This document shows, piece after piece, positions 7,936 through 17,499 of a stretch of 64,000 bases of DNA (positions within the stretch are counted from its first letter, which is position 1; the number at the start of each line of letters is the position of its first letter). The stretch lies in NCBI GenBank assembly GCA_011364925.1, contig RDOA01000002.1:1-64000 (forward strand), read 5' to 3'. The translations under genes and the position numbers were made by a program. The DNA comes from Promethearchaeota archaeon. Its GTDB lineage: Archaea; Asgardarchaeota; Lokiarchaeia; Sigyniarchaeales; SOKP01. The notes under the pieces are model-generated. The model searched no databases and was not told the origin of the DNA. It worked only from the letters and a program-made list of their open reading frames with translations.

Positions 7936-9105
7936 TTAGTAAAACTTTCTTTCAGGAAAAGGATCCATAATATCTCGAATTTTATTTTTCACATTGTTAT
8001 AGTCTTTTAACGAACCAGTAAACTTAGTAGAAACTACATCTTTTAGATACAAATAAAGAAATGATTCCAGAGATTCCAAAATTTCAAGATTTCCTTCAGT
8101 AATGCAATATAAAAAGAATTTATTTTCGAGTTTTTTAAACGATAAATAACGATATTTCTGGAAACCTAATTTTATTGAAATCCACCTCGGATAACCCCTC
8201 ATGTTAGCAAGAATAGTTGCTAAAATCACTTCTATTTTTGCAGTTGCGACTGATTCGCTAAAATCAATAACTTGCTTAACGACTTCAGATATATTTTCTT
8301 CAGAATCAGGTTTAAAGAATTTTTGTTCCCCAAATTTTAGGATGTTCTCTCGATCTAAAAGAAGTGAAATAACACCTACAAATTCAGATGATAATCCAAT
8401 ATAATGTAATCTAAGCCAATTATCGATATAATCGAAATTAGGCTTTTCAAATTTAACTTTTAATTCAACTTCTTCTTTTATATTATTTAAAAATAGATTC
8501 ATTTTGAAAGAAATCTCTCGTTTGTCAATATCGTCTAACTTCCTAATGTCAATTTTATTTTTCTGCAACATATCATTGAAAAACATTGATACTTGATTGA
8601 ATATCCAATTACTATCTTTGTCTGAAAAATTACCTATGAGAATGTGTATGATCTTCTTTTTCTCATAAAATCGCGCAAGCAAATTTTCCTCTTCATCCTC
8701 AGTGACGTCCCCAAGTATTATAAGCATTTTATCAAGCGTTCCAGACAAGGTGCTAGTAGAGATAATGTCTAAATCGTTAGTTAACTCTAAAAAATACTTC
8801 CATTTTTTGTCACTATAATATAACGGAATTCTGTCTTTCGAAACAATTCCGTAAAAATATAATGCTTTTTTGCCTTTTTCCTTATTTTTTTTCTCCGTTC
8901 CTTTTGCTTTTTTACTCGGAATTGGTTGTAATTCCGTGGACTTCACACTATTATTAACATTCTCATTCCCATATCTAAAACGGAAAAGTTCCAGCGAAAA
9001 AAGTTTGCAATTACTACATGTACAATCCTCATTATAAGGCAGAACATGTAACTTTCCACAGTGTTCACACTTTACGCGATTAGAACTTCTCTCTTTGTTT
9101 TCCAT
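7936..9105 (-). CDS. Zinc-ribbon protein with possible longin/roadblock-like region
   Basis: About 389 residues. The N-terminus has CEHC and, after 14 residues, CTCSNC, a likely zinc ribbon. A lysine/glutamate-rich linker follows, then a domain starting ALYFYGIVSKDRIPLYY, which recalls the first two strands of longin-like domains common in Asgard archaea (a strand ending in a small loop, then IPL and aromatics). The rest is unassigned and helix-rich. I prefer ATG at 9105 because a TATA-like TTTAAATA on the minus strand (about 9152-9165) would place transcription start after the upstream TTG (9153) and ATG (9144). The longin reading is tentative. It converges on the orphan gene at 6790-7923. 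Confidence 0.55.
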   Translation of the reverse strand: MENKERSSNRVKCEHCGKLHVLPYNEDCTCSNCKLFSLELFRFRYGNENVNNSVKSTELQPIPSKKAKGTEKKNKEKGKKALYFYGIVSKDRIPLYYSDKKWKYFLELTNDLDIISTSTLSGTLDKMLIILGDVTEDEEENLLARFYEKKKIIHILIGNFSDKDSNWIFNQVSMFFNDMLQKNKIDIRKLDDIDKREISFKMNLFLNNIKEEVELKVKFEKPNFDYIDNWLRLHYIGLSSEFVGVISLLLDRENILKFGEQKFFKPDSEENISEVVKQVIDFSESVATAKIEVILATILANMRGYPRWISIKLGFQKYRYLSFKKLENKFFLYCITEGNLEILESLESFLYLYLKDVVSTKFTGSLKDYNNVKNKIRDIMDPFPERKFY

Positions 9106-9258
9106 TTCTTTATAACTTACTACATTCGATATTAATAAAGTCATATTCTTCAAGTATTTAAACTTGATTTGTTCAAATACCTATTAATCCTCAAATGATA
9201 AATGTATAAAAAGAAATTGATTTTATCGCGCTAAATTGATAAAAAATAAAAAAAAGTG

Positions 9259-9693
9259 CTACATAAAAACTATTGTGCCTTCTCCTGAAGTTACAACTTC
9301 ATCATTTTGGTTTTTTACAATTGTTTCTGCTATGATAAATTTCAGTTTTCCATCTTTTTTTGTAAATTTCTCTTTTACCGTGGCAATAGCAGTTAGCGTA
9401 TCACCAAAAAACACGGGTTTTATGAATTTAACAGTTTGACCACCATATAATATACCCGGACCAAATAGTTTAGTACCTAATACTGCAGAAATTAATCCTG
9501 AGCTTAAAGCCCCGTGAGCAACTTGTCTTCCAAACATTTGGGTCTTTGCATACTCGGGATTTACATGAATTGGATTGTAATCTCCAGTAACTTCAGCGAA
9601 CTTCATTACATCTTCTTCGGTTATTGTTTTAGTGAATTCAGCAGAATCACCAACCTTATAATCTTCATATTTAACTGGCTTTAATTCTGACAT
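9259..9693 (-). CDS. MaoC-like (R)-specific enoyl-CoA hydratase
   Basis: Hot-dog fold hydratase, 144 residues, a full-length single domain. The hydratase signature is present: GDYNPIHVNPEYA near residues 35-47 supplies the catalytic Asp and His, followed by GRQVAHGALSSGL. It would add water to trans-2-enoyl-CoA to give an (R)-3-hydroxyacyl-CoA. It is divergent from the thiolase/DUF35 pair at 9857-11548, with 163 bases of AT-rich promoter region between them, so acyl-CoA chain metabolism is a reasonable shared role. Chain length and direction (synthesis or breakdown) cannot be read from the sequence. Confidence 0.88.
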   Translation of the reverse strand: MSELKPVKYEDYKVGDSAEFTKTITEEDVMKFAEVTGDYNPIHVNPEYAKTQMFGRQVAHGALSSGLISAVLGTKLFGPGILYGGQTVKFIKPVFFGDTLTAIATVKEKFTKKDGKLKFIIAETIVKNQNDEVVTSGEGTIVFM

Positions 9694-9856
9694 AAGTAAT
9701 TATATGATGATATGGATAAAAATTTTCACCACGAAAAATCAAGAATCTCTCGAATAAAAAGAAAAAATAAGAAATAAAACAATTCAAAAATTTATTAAAT
9801 TAATTTTAGAATTTATAAAAATTTAAAGTTAAAATTAAAAGAAGGTTGTAAAGAGA

Positions 9857-11116
9857 ATGGGAAAGTTATCGAAACGAGTTGCTATCGTAGGGGCTGGAAT
9901 GTCACAATTTGGTCAATTGTTTCCATTAAAGCGAAATCCTGACCTCTGGGTAGATGCTTGGGTTAATGCTGTTAAATCGGTTGATAATGGGATTGCACCA
10001 AAAGATGTAGACGCTTGTTATGTTGGAAATTATTCCTCTGATTTATTCAATCATCAAGGACATTTAGGTCCACAAATGGCAAATTTAGTTGGATTAACTC
10101 CTAAACCCGCATCACGATTTGAAGGTGCTTGTGCAAGTTCTGGTATTGCTTTAAGACAAGCAATTATTGCAGTCGCTTCTGGTATTCACGATGTGATTGC
10201 TGTTGCAGGAGTCGAATGTATGAATCAGCTTCCGACAAGTCTGGTTACAGACGCACTAGCTACGGCAAGTGATGCTCTTTTTGAGTATCCTGCAGGTGCA
10301 ACATTCCCTGGATTATATGCAACAGTTGCATCAGCACATTTTCATAAATATGGAACCACCTCAGAAGATCTTATGAGAATTGGAATAAAAAATCATGAAA
10401 ATGGTGCTGAGAATCCATTTGCTCAAATGCAAAGGACTATAAAACAACTTATGCAAAGTAAACTGAAAAAATTAGAAGAACAAGGAAAAGATCTCCCAAA
10501 TTGGAATGATGAGTTTGATTATTTAAGAAGTTCATCAAATCCTATGATAGCATATCCTCTTAGACTTTTCGATTGTAGTCTTGTCACAGATGGAGCTGCA
10601 TGTGTATTCGTGGCCTCAGAAGAAACTGCACGCAATTTCACAGATACACCAATCTGGATTGCAGGAACAGGCCAAGGTAGTGCCGCATTATCGATTCATG
10701 ATAGAGATGATTTAACGGGTTTTATTGCTACAAGAGAAGCTGCTCGACAAGCATATGAAATGTCTGGCTATGGACCAAAAGATATGCAAATTGCTGAGCT
10801 TCACGACTGTTTTACCATCGCAGAGTTAGTAGCTTTAGAAGATTTAGATTTTTACGAAAAAGGAAAAGCTGCTCAAGCAATTAAAGAAGGAGAGACAAAG
10901 AGAGACGGTGTAAGGCCTATAAACACATCTGGTGGATTGAAATCGAAGGGACATCCTGTTGGTGCTACTGGTGCAGCTCAAGCTGTTGAAATATTCAAAC
11001 AAATGAGAGGTAGAGCCGAAAGAAATAGACAAGTTAAATTTGATGTTGAAAGAGCTTTAACACACAATTTAGGAGGTAGTGGTGCTACTTGTGTAGTTAC
11101 CATTTACGAGAAATAG
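9857..11116 (+). CDS. Thiolase-family protein (SCPx/acetyl-CoA acetyltransferase type)
   Basis: 419 residues with a complete thiolase active site: Cys92 in EGACASSG, His in ELHDCFTIAE, His in GHPVGATGAAQ, and the closing HNLGGSGATC loop. The first half opens with the VAIVGAGMSQFG pattern of archaeal SCPx-like thiolases. Between KNHENGAENPFAQMQ and the YPLRLFDCS strand lies a Lys/Glu-rich insertion of some 25 residues, longer than I expect, though the frame is open. It is followed at once by a DUF35 OB-fold protein, the usual archaeal partner that channels acetoacetyl-CoA. It probably condenses or cleaves short acyl-CoAs. Confidence 0.9.
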   Translation: MGKLSKRVAIVGAGMSQFGQLFPLKRNPDLWVDAWVNAVKSVDNGIAPKDVDACYVGNYSSDLFNHQGHLGPQMANLVGLTPKPASRFEGACASSGIALRQAIIAVASGIHDVIAVAGVECMNQLPTSLVTDALATASDALFEYPAGATFPGLYATVASAHFHKYGTTSEDLMRIGIKNHENGAENPFAQMQRTIKQLMQSKLKKLEEQGKDLPNWNDEFDYLRSSSNPMIAYPLRLFDCSLVTDGAACVFVASEETARNFTDTPIWIAGTGQGSAALSIHDRDDLTGFIATREAARQAYEMSGYGPKDMQIAELHDCFTIAELVALEDLDFYEKGKAAQAIKEGETKRDGVRPINTSGGLKSKGHPVGATGAAQAVEIFKQMRGRAERNRQVKFDVERALTHNLGGSGATCVVTIYEK

Positions 11117-11128
11117 GTGATAAAAAAA

Positions 11129-11548
11129 ATGGCAGAAGAAAAAGATTTTACGATCCAAAATTATCTTGAGTTTATTCAAAATAAAAAACTCATGGGTTCA
11201 AAATGCAAGGATTGTGGAAAATTATATGCTCCTGTTAGAAAGTTGTGCACTAAATGTAATTCTCTAAATATGGAATGGGTAGAATTATCAGGAAAAGGTG
11301 AACTTGCTGCTTTCACATCAATTACCGTTGGCACACCCTACTTTATTGATTTAGGTTATGATAGAAACAAACCATACTGTTTTTCGGTTATTAAACTAGA
11401 AGAAGGTCCAATGGTTTCAGCTCAATTAGTAGGTGTAGATGAGAGCAAACCTGATTTAATTAAAATTGGTACACCTGTTAAAGTTAAATTTTTAGAAAAT
11501 GAATTAAAAGGTGAAACCAATATAGATTTAGGTTTTGAACCTGCATAA
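11129..11548 (+). CDS. DUF35/OB-fold zinc-ribbon protein, thiolase partner
   Basis: About 139 residues. The rubredoxin-like zinc ribbon is CKDC then CTKC (about residues 29-48), followed by an OB fold starting ELSGKGELAAFTSITVG. DUF35 proteins bind CoA or scaffold thiolase/HMG-CoA synthase complexes in archaea. ATG at 11129 is chosen because GGTGA lies eight bases upstream; the GTG at 11117 is part of that ribosome site. The gene follows the thiolase with only 12 bases between stop and start. Its last bases and terminator are echoed by a relic at 14462-14526. Confidence 0.9.
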   Translation: MAEEKDFTIQNYLEFIQNKKLMGSKCKDCGKLYAPVRKLCTKCNSLNMEWVELSGKGELAAFTSITVGTPYFIDLGYDRNKPYCFSVIKLEEGPMVSAQLVGVDESKPDLIKIGTPVKVKFLENELKGETNIDLGFEPA

Positions 11549-11590
11549 ATAAATTTTTAATTTTTATTTTCTCTTTTATTATATAATTGG
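11549..11590 (+). terminator. T-rich transcription terminator after the thiolase-DUF35 operon
   Basis: Directly after the TAA stop come several T runs (TTTTTAATTTTTATTTTC), as at archaeal intrinsic terminators. The same tract recurs in the relic near 14490-14520. Confidence 0.45.
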
Positions 11591-11674
11591 GCATAATTTG
11601 AAATCTTTTTGATTCTCTGTTTACTTCAATTTATATTCAAAATAAAGAAAAAAAGGTAAGGCAATTTCAAGCCT

Positions 11675-14146
11675 TTAATTAAACCCGAGTTTATCAAGTA
11701 ACTTATATAATAGTACTTTTAAGAAATCGGTTAAGAAAAAGAACCCCAAAGCGTAAGCCCAGATAAACAAAGCTAATCCCCATCCCATTGCGGGTAGTAT
11801 GATTCCATATACGACCATCAATGTAGCGATTAATTGCGTAGTTACTATTGCAATAAAGAGTATTCTTTTTGGCTTGATCGACCAAAAGTGACCTTTTGTA
11901 CGGGCTACAAATATCGTTAAATGTCCTGCTACTGATAATTTTAAATAAATGAAAGATTGGAGCAAAATTGGACTTAAATGAAACACTTGTAAACCGATAT
12001 AAAGGATAAAGAAAGATGACCCTACTCCAATCACTCCTAGATATGTAGCCATGATTAATAAGCTCTTCATATTCCATGTTTGTGGTTTGTTCTGGAATCT
12101 TACATTATCATACGAGATAGTCATAATAGGAATATCGTTTAGAATTGCAAGCAACACAATCATGAGAGCAGTTACTGGATAAAATTTGAAAACGATAATT
12201 GAAAGAGCTATAAAAAATAGAATTCTAATGGTCTCAGCAATCCTATATATTGAATAATTAGTCATTCTCTGGAAAATTTTTCGGCTTTCTTTTACAGCAT
12301 CAATTGTTACTGAAATTCCTGGTTTTGTAAGCACAATATCTGCAGCAGATTTAGCAGCATCTGTAGCACCCGCTACTGCAATACCTGCGTCAGCCTTTTT
12401 CAAGGCTGGAGCGTCATTGACTCCATCACCTGTCATTCCGACAACATGACCATTTTTTTGAAGAAGTTCTACAAGATGGTATTTATGTTCTGGGAAAAAT
12501 TGTGCAAAACCATCTGCATCTTCTACGGTATGCTTTAAATCACTATTAACTTTTGACAAATATTCCTTTGCAGGAATTATATTTGTGCCCAAATTAACTT
12601 GTTTAGCCGTTTCTTTTGCAATAGCAATATGATCTCCCGTAATCATCTTAACTTTTATACCCATAGATTGAGCTGTCTTAATAGTTTCAGCAGAATCTTC
12701 TCGAGGTGGATCGAATAAAGCTATTAAACCTACAAAAATCCATTCGTCATGCCCATTAGTTTTTGCCACCCCAAGAGCTCGATAACCTTTTGACGCAAAA
12801 CCATCAACATAATGATTTACCATTTCCGTATCATTTGTATCAGGAAGTAAAGACAAAATGACCTGAGGAGCGCCTTTTGACACTTTATAACATTGACTGG
12901 TTGGATCTTCATTATTTTGGTTTGTATTACATATGTTTTTTATTTCAGCTTCTGTTCGCTTAATGATTGGATCGAATGGTTTAAATGTAAGAACATCACA
13001 CTTTTTGAGATCGTCTTCAGCTGAAGAAAAGGTTCTTAATTCGTCGATTATGGCACAATCAATCGGGTCTTGATTTTCCTCTTTGGATGCTAAAGTCGCA
13101 TATTGCAATACATCCTTTTCGCTAAAATCATGAAATGGAATGACCTTGCCAATCGTAAGCTCGTTCTTTGTGATAGTTCCAGTTTTATCAGAACAAAGGA
13201 TATCCATGCTTGCCATCTCCTCGATAGCCACTAATTTACTTACAATTGCTTCTTTTTTTGCTAAAGCCATAGCACCAATTGCCATTGTTACTGAAAGGAC
13301 AGCGGGTAACGCTGCAGGAATCCCAGATACAGTAAGAATAAGAGCAAATTGTAATGTTTGCAAAATGTTTTCTTGTCTAATGGTTGCTATAATGAAAATT
13401 ATTAACACGATTATGATAGCTAAAGCTATTAAATAATTCCCAATTTTCATGATTGCCTTCTGAAAGTGACTTTTGGTTTTTGAAGATTCCATTAACTTTG
13501 TTGTTTTACCAAAGAATGTGTTTAAACCCGTTCCACTAACTACTCCAACCATTTCCCCTTGCTTCACAATTGCTCCCGCGTATTCTTCGTCTAGCATATG
13601 TTTTTCAACTGGTAAAGATTCACCAGTCAACATAGATTCATCCACCAATACGTAATCTCCCTCAATGAGTTTAATGTCTGCAGGAACAATATCTCCAAGC
13701 CGTATTCTAATTATATCACCTGGAACTAATTCTCTTGCTGATATTAGTCCCCATTTACCATCTCTTAATACTCGAGCATTTACCGCTAATCTTTGCTTTA
13801 ATAATTCTATTGCGTTATCCGCTTTGTGTTCCTCCCAAAATCGGATCACAGCATTTAACATTAACAAGGAAAAAATGATCCAGAAATCGTCCCACTGTTG
13901 ATCAATAACAGACATAATAACTGCTGCTTCAATCATCCATGGGATAGGACCCCAAAAATTTTTTAAAAAAGCGATAAAGGGGTTTTTCTTTTTCTCAGGA
14001 ATTTCATTTGGGCCACAACTTTTAAGCCTTTCAGCAGCATCGGAAGTTGTAAGCCCTTGTTTGTTCGTTGATAAACTAATTAAAATCTTATATGCATCTT
14101 CATCAGATATTTCTGATGATACTGTTTCCAAGCACGTATGAATCAC
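11675..14146 (-). CDS. Plasma-membrane proton-pumping P-type ATPase (P3A)
   Basis: 823-residue integral membrane pump. The phosphorylation motif DKTGT is near residue 320, the actuator motif MLTGESLPVEKH near 160, the nucleotide-domain KGAPQVI near 410, and the hinge GDGVNDAPALKKADAGIAV near 560. The segment after it (IAETIRILFF, YPVTALMIVLLA, LNDIPIMTISYD) is the fifth/sixth-span signature of P3A proton ATPases rather than calcium or heavy-metal pumps. About ten membrane spans are visible. Start GTG at 14146. It lacks the long regulatory C-terminal tail of plant and fungal enzymes, as prokaryotic members do. It converges on the thiolase/DUF35 operon and probably builds or adjusts the proton gradient. 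Confidence 0.9.
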   Translation of the reverse strand: MIHTCLETVSSEISDEDAYKILISLSTNKQGLTTSDAAERLKSCGPNEIPEKKKNPFIAFLKNFWGPIPWMIEAAVIMSVIDQQWDDFWIIFSLLMLNAVIRFWEEHKADNAIELLKQRLAVNARVLRDGKWGLISARELVPGDIIRIRLGDIVPADIKLIEGDYVLVDESMLTGESLPVEKHMLDEEYAGAIVKQGEMVGVVSGTGLNTFFGKTTKLMESSKTKSHFQKAIMKIGNYLIALAIIIVLIIFIIATIRQENILQTLQFALILTVSGIPAALPAVLSVTMAIGAMALAKKEAIVSKLVAIEEMASMDILCSDKTGTITKNELTIGKVIPFHDFSEKDVLQYATLASKEENQDPIDCAIIDELRTFSSAEDDLKKCDVLTFKPFDPIIKRTEAEIKNICNTNQNNEDPTSQCYKVSKGAPQVILSLLPDTNDTEMVNHYVDGFASKGYRALGVAKTNGHDEWIFVGLIALFDPPREDSAETIKTAQSMGIKVKMITGDHIAIAKETAKQVNLGTNIIPAKEYLSKVNSDLKHTVEDADGFAQFFPEHKYHLVELLQKNGHVVGMTGDGVNDAPALKKADAGIAVAGATDAAKSAADIVLTKPGISVTIDAVKESRKIFQRMTNYSIYRIAETIRILFFIALSIIVFKFYPVTALMIVLLAILNDIPIMTISYDNVRFQNKPQTWNMKSLLIMATYLGVIGVGSSFFILYIGLQVFHLSPILLQSFIYLKLSVAGHLTIFVARTKGHFWSIKPKRILFIAIVTTQLIATLMVVYGIILPAMGWGLALFIWAYALGFFFLTDFLKVLLYKLLDKLGFN

Positions 14147-14461
14147 TATTCATAAATTATATTAATCTTTGTAATTCCAATTAAAAAAAAATTCTTTTGT
14201 AGGAGAATATTCCATTATATTTTAACTTTTTGATGTCGAATATATAATTCCGACATAAAACTTTGCATATTTAAATGTTTCGATGGGATACATTTCCTAT
14301 TTGAAAATTTCCTCAAAGTAATTTTAACTATTTCATTGTTAGTATTACAAAAATCAATTGAAATAGAGTTTAGATTTTAACTTTATTTAATTTTTACAAT
14401 TTCAACTCAATGATTTTAATTTCCCAAAATATCTTATCGTACATTCTTTAATAAAATTAAA
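14147..14461. other. Intergenic AT-rich stretch between P3A ATPase and M28 peptidase
   Basis: No gene is visible. It should hold the divergent promoters. One imperfect dyad, ATGTCG and CGACAT with a 12-base spacer, lies near 14232-14255. The part from 14462 is listed separately as a relic. Confidence 0.5.
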
Positions 14462-14526
14462 ATAGATTAAGGTTTTGAACCTAAAAAATAAATTTTTAAT
14501 TTTTTATTTCTATTTTATTAAAATAG
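14462..14526 (+). repeat. Relic of a DUF35 gene 3' end plus terminator
   Basis: This stretch matches 11520-11585, the last codons and terminator of the DUF35 gene, at most positions: TAGATT, GGTTTTGAACCT and AAATAAATTTTTAATTTT are shared. In the protein frame it reads I-D-stop-G-F-E-P where the intact gene reads I-D-L-G-F-E-P, so the copy is decayed. No further upstream similarity is evident by eye. At its end, 14510-14526 is a perfect palindrome (CTATTTTA-T-TAAAATAG). Confidence 0.6.
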
Positions 14527-14538
14527 ACTTTAGTCATT

Positions 14539-15717
14539 TTGCAAAGTATTCTGGTGATTTTAATAAAAAAATCATATAAAATAGTTATAATCACTTTTTT
14601 TGCTCTAATTTTTACAGTAGCTTTCACATTTCCAATTTTTTTCTTACCTAGAAACATTAAGTTTACTAATATTGATATTGAATTACGATTTAATAGTGAT
14701 GAGGCTTATACCTATGTGGCTGATCAAATAAACATTAATTTAACCAGTTATAGGATACCAGGGACTCAAGGGAGAGAAGAATGCGCCGAATATTTCATCT
14801 CTAAATTTCAGCAAATAGATTCAGGATTTAATTTTATGCTTCATAATTTTACCGTTTTATCTGTAGGATGTCAAAATGTTTTATTTAAAATGAACGAAAA
14901 TATTTCAAATATCCTGATCTTAGGGACACATTACGATTCAAGGGCTAAAGCAACAAAAGATTCCGCTAATCCTACACTACCAGTTCCTGGAGCAAATGAT
15001 GGAGCGAGTGGAAGTGCGGTCTTGATAGAACTTGCAAAAGCATTATATCAAAGGAAGCAGGACTTATCTGTTCAGATTTGGTTTTTGTTTTTTGATGCTG
15101 AAGACCAAGGAACTGACAATGCTCCCGGAATTTCAGGATGGGATTGGTGTGAAGGTTCCAATAAATTTGTTCAAGATATAGATCATTTCTATAATTCTTC
15201 TGAAGAAATTTTCGACGCTATGATTTTATTGGATATGGTGGGAGGAACTAATCTAAGATTTATAAGTGAGCAATACTCGACATCGTCTCTTTTAAACGAA
15301 TTATTTGAAACAGGACAACAGTTGGGTTTTACAAGTGCATTCCCTTCGAATCCAACAGTTGGTACAATTACCGACGACCATGTGCCTTTCATAAATTATG
15401 GAATTCCATCTGCTGATTTAATTATCAAATTTTGGAACGCTCCTAGTGAATGGCCTTATCATCATACGACTGAGGATGATTTAACACATATTTCAAACCA
15501 TAGTCTTGAGATAACAGGAAAAACTGTGGAACAATTCATCTATAATAACTATTACGATATTGATAACAACCCATTTCAGGGAAACTATCCTTGGAGCAAC
15601 GACCTTAATCTTCTTGACACTGATATACTCATAATTATCATACTATTAATTTCATCGGTAGGAATCATTGTTACTATATCTTACTTGTATTTACGACTAA
15701 AGAAAAAAAACTCTTAA
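14539..15717 (+). CDS. M28-family zinc metallopeptidase, membrane anchored
   Basis: About 392 residues. All M28 metal ligands are visible: His in GTHYDSR, the bridging Asp in GANDGASGS, catalytic Glu in FFDAEDQG, Asp in LLDMVG, and the final His in YHHTTEDDLTH. A hydrophobic segment near residues 15-35 acts as signal anchor and a second near 362-383 as a C-terminal anchor, so the catalytic domain probably lies outside the cell, trimming peptides for uptake. The enzyme resembles glutaminyl-cyclase-like aminopeptidases. Start is uncertain: TTG at 14539 and GTG at 14554 are both possible and neither has a good ribosome site. Confidence 0.85.
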   Translation: MQSILVILIKKSYKIVIITFFALIFTVAFTFPIFFLPRNIKFTNIDIELRFNSDEAYTYVADQININLTSYRIPGTQGREECAEYFISKFQQIDSGFNFMLHNFTVLSVGCQNVLFKMNENISNILILGTHYDSRAKATKDSANPTLPVPGANDGASGSAVLIELAKALYQRKQDLSVQIWFLFFDAEDQGTDNAPGISGWDWCEGSNKFVQDIDHFYNSSEEIFDAMILLDMVGGTNLRFISEQYSTSSLLNELFETGQQLGFTSAFPSNPTVGTITDDHVPFINYGIPSADLIIKFWNAPSEWPYHHTTEDDLTHISNHSLEITGKTVEQFIYNNYYDIDNNPFQGNYPWSNDLNLLDTDILIIIILLISSVGIIVTISYLYLRLKKKNS

Positions 15718-15727
15718 TATTAGAAAA

Positions 15728-16363
15728 TTAATTGCTAATTTTTTGACCTAGAATGGCACGATGGTTCGTTGTATCTATGTAAATTTCCGATAAGTCAAAA
15801 GCGTTAAAAACTTTTTTAATTTCAGCTACTGTAAAAAAATGATGAGGTAAACCTTTTTCTGGTCCTTTTAAGGGGATAAAAGTCCTTTTTTCAACTTCTT
15901 CCATATTTTGTCTTGCCAAATAAAATCCCTTAAAGATCGGGAATGTTATAAAAATAAACCCTTCTGGTTTTAAAGTTCTTTTTATCTCTCTAACTGTGAA
16001 TAGAATATCCTTCATTAAATTATGGTGTAATACTTGGATTGAGATCACAGCGTCAAAAAAAGAATCTTTATAGGGAAATTCATGCTCAATTTGTTGACAG
16101 ATTAATTCTGATGATAAGTTCTCTTCAATCAACCATTTTTTGGTGATTTCTAAACCATTTGGAGATCCATCTAAGCCATAAACTTCGAATCCTTTTTTTA
16201 ATAAAAAGATGAGATGCCGTCCTGTTCCACAGCCCAAGTCTAAAATTCGATGCACGTCCTTTTCAATAAACAAATCAGCCAACCTTTCCATATCTGGATG
16301 GGGTTTGGTGAAATATTTTCCTTTTTGAGCAAAAATGTCGTCCCAATCAGGCATTGTACTCAT
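15728..16363 (-). CDS. Class I SAM-dependent methyltransferase
   Basis: 211 residues, cytosolic. Motif I is ILDLGCGTGRHL near 40-51, followed by the acidic end of strand two (VYGLDGSP), motif II DAVISIQVLHH, and a post-motif GFIFITFPIF. The layout is that of the methyltransferase 11/25 group acting on small molecules. The adjacent lipid kinase gene lies 35 bases upstream on the same strand and may be co-transcribed. Substrate unknown. It ends 10 bases from the convergent M28 peptidase. Confidence 0.85.
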   Translation of the reverse strand: MSTMPDWDDIFAQKGKYFTKPHPDMERLADLFIEKDVHRILDLGCGTGRHLIFLLKKGFEVYGLDGSPNGLEITKKWLIEENLSSELICQQIEHEFPYKDSFFDAVISIQVLHHNLMKDILFTVREIKRTLKPEGFIFITFPIFKGFYLARQNMEEVEKRTFIPLKGPEKGLPHHFFTVAEIKKVFNAFDLSEIYIDTTNHRAILGQKISN

Positions 16364-16398
16364 TAAGAATAGTAATTAAGAAGTAAGAAATAACTTCC

Positions 16399-17358
16399 TT
16401 AATGTTCACATTCATAGAAATATCTTCCATATTTCTCTTTAAAGGCTTTTGCGACTTCGTTTGTTTTTGGACATATAAATTCATATCCGTCTTTGATCGT
16501 TTCATAAGTAACTGGTAACTTTCCTAATACCTCACCGTCAACTTGGCATAAATAAGGCTCATCTTCAGAATTGACCATTTCTATACGCACTTTTTTGCTC
16601 TGGTACTCATGAACATTGGGATGGGGTAATAAAGAAGCACTGTACATTCTTTTGAATTGAAGTAGGAGTTTAAATTTGCCAATATCAACAATACTAATAT
16701 CAAATAAACCGTCTTCTATACTAGCTTTCTGACAAATGTACATACCTCCTCCGTATGCACCTCCATTTCCTACTGCAGTCAAATTTGCGAATCCTTCAAA
16801 AGTTTCACTATCCATGATCACTTTAATTTCCCGACTCTTCCAACCAAACAATGCTTTAAGAACAAGAGCGTTGTAGTTTTTTTCTTGGTTCTCATTGGCT
16901 CTTCTGGCGACCTCTGCATCGAATCCCTGTGAACCTACACCTAAAAAATACCTTTCAATACCTTCATCAGTTTTGGCTAATCCTATATCCGATTTGCTAC
17001 TATAACCTTCAGCAATTATTTCACAAGCCCTCTTTATATCAGGAGTGATTCCAATTACTGCGGGAATATCATTTCCTGATCCCATAGGAATAAATCCACA
17101 CAAAGCGTTAGACTTTGAACTAATAACTCCGTGAAGAACTTCGTTGCAGGTTCCATCGCCCCCAGCTCCTATTACACGATAACCTTTCTTCGCTAAGTTT
17201 GAAGCGAGTTCTATTGCATGTCCTGCATACTGCGTCTCGAAAAATTTGTAAGAGAGTTTTAATTCATCTAAACACTTTTTAGCGAAAGCCATATCCTCTG
17301 TAGCTTTTTTTGAGCCTCCAGCAATGGGATTATGAATAATTGCATAATCTGCTTCCAT
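16399..17358 (-). CDS. Diacylglycerol/lipid kinase (DAGK catalytic, YegS-like)
   Basis: 319 residues. The DAGK signature is clear: IHNPIAGGS at the start, GAGGDGTCNEVLHG near 76-89 and PMGSGNDIPAVIG near 106-118, with GNGGAYGGGM and a C-terminal beta sandwich ending near VDGEVLG. It phosphorylates a lipid hydroxyl using ATP and lacks membrane spans. In archaea such kinases could act on archaeol or other lipid alcohols. It may be co-transcribed with the methyltransferase downstream. Confidence 0.88.
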   Translation of the reverse strand: MEADYAIIHNPIAGGSKKATEDMAFAKKCLDELKLSYKFFETQYAGHAIELASNLAKKGYRVIGAGGDGTCNEVLHGVISSKSNALCGFIPMGSGNDIPAVIGITPDIKRACEIIAEGYSSKSDIGLAKTDEGIERYFLGVGSQGFDAEVARRANENQEKNYNALVLKALFGWKSREIKVIMDSETFEGFANLTAVGNGGAYGGGMYICQKASIEDGLFDISIVDIGKFKLLLQFKRMYSASLLPHPNVHEYQSKKVRIEMVNSEDEPYLCQVDGEVLGKLPVTYETIKDGYEFICPKTNEVAKAFKEKYGRYFYECEH

Positions 17359-17499
17359 AATTTACGCACGCAATTCTTATTATTTAAAATTCTTAATTTT
17401 AGTATATTATAATTTTAAATCTGTGACTATATAAAAATTATAGTTGAAATTTAGACACTTAAAAAACAAGGATTAGAGAGTGAATTCATGGTATTAGAC

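Noticed and set aside
10420-10560. Extra 25-residue Lys/Glu-rich segment in the thiolase as a stop-free interrupter
   Set aside because: It is longer than 30 nt, has no clear hairpin at its edge and looks like a normal surface loop insertion.
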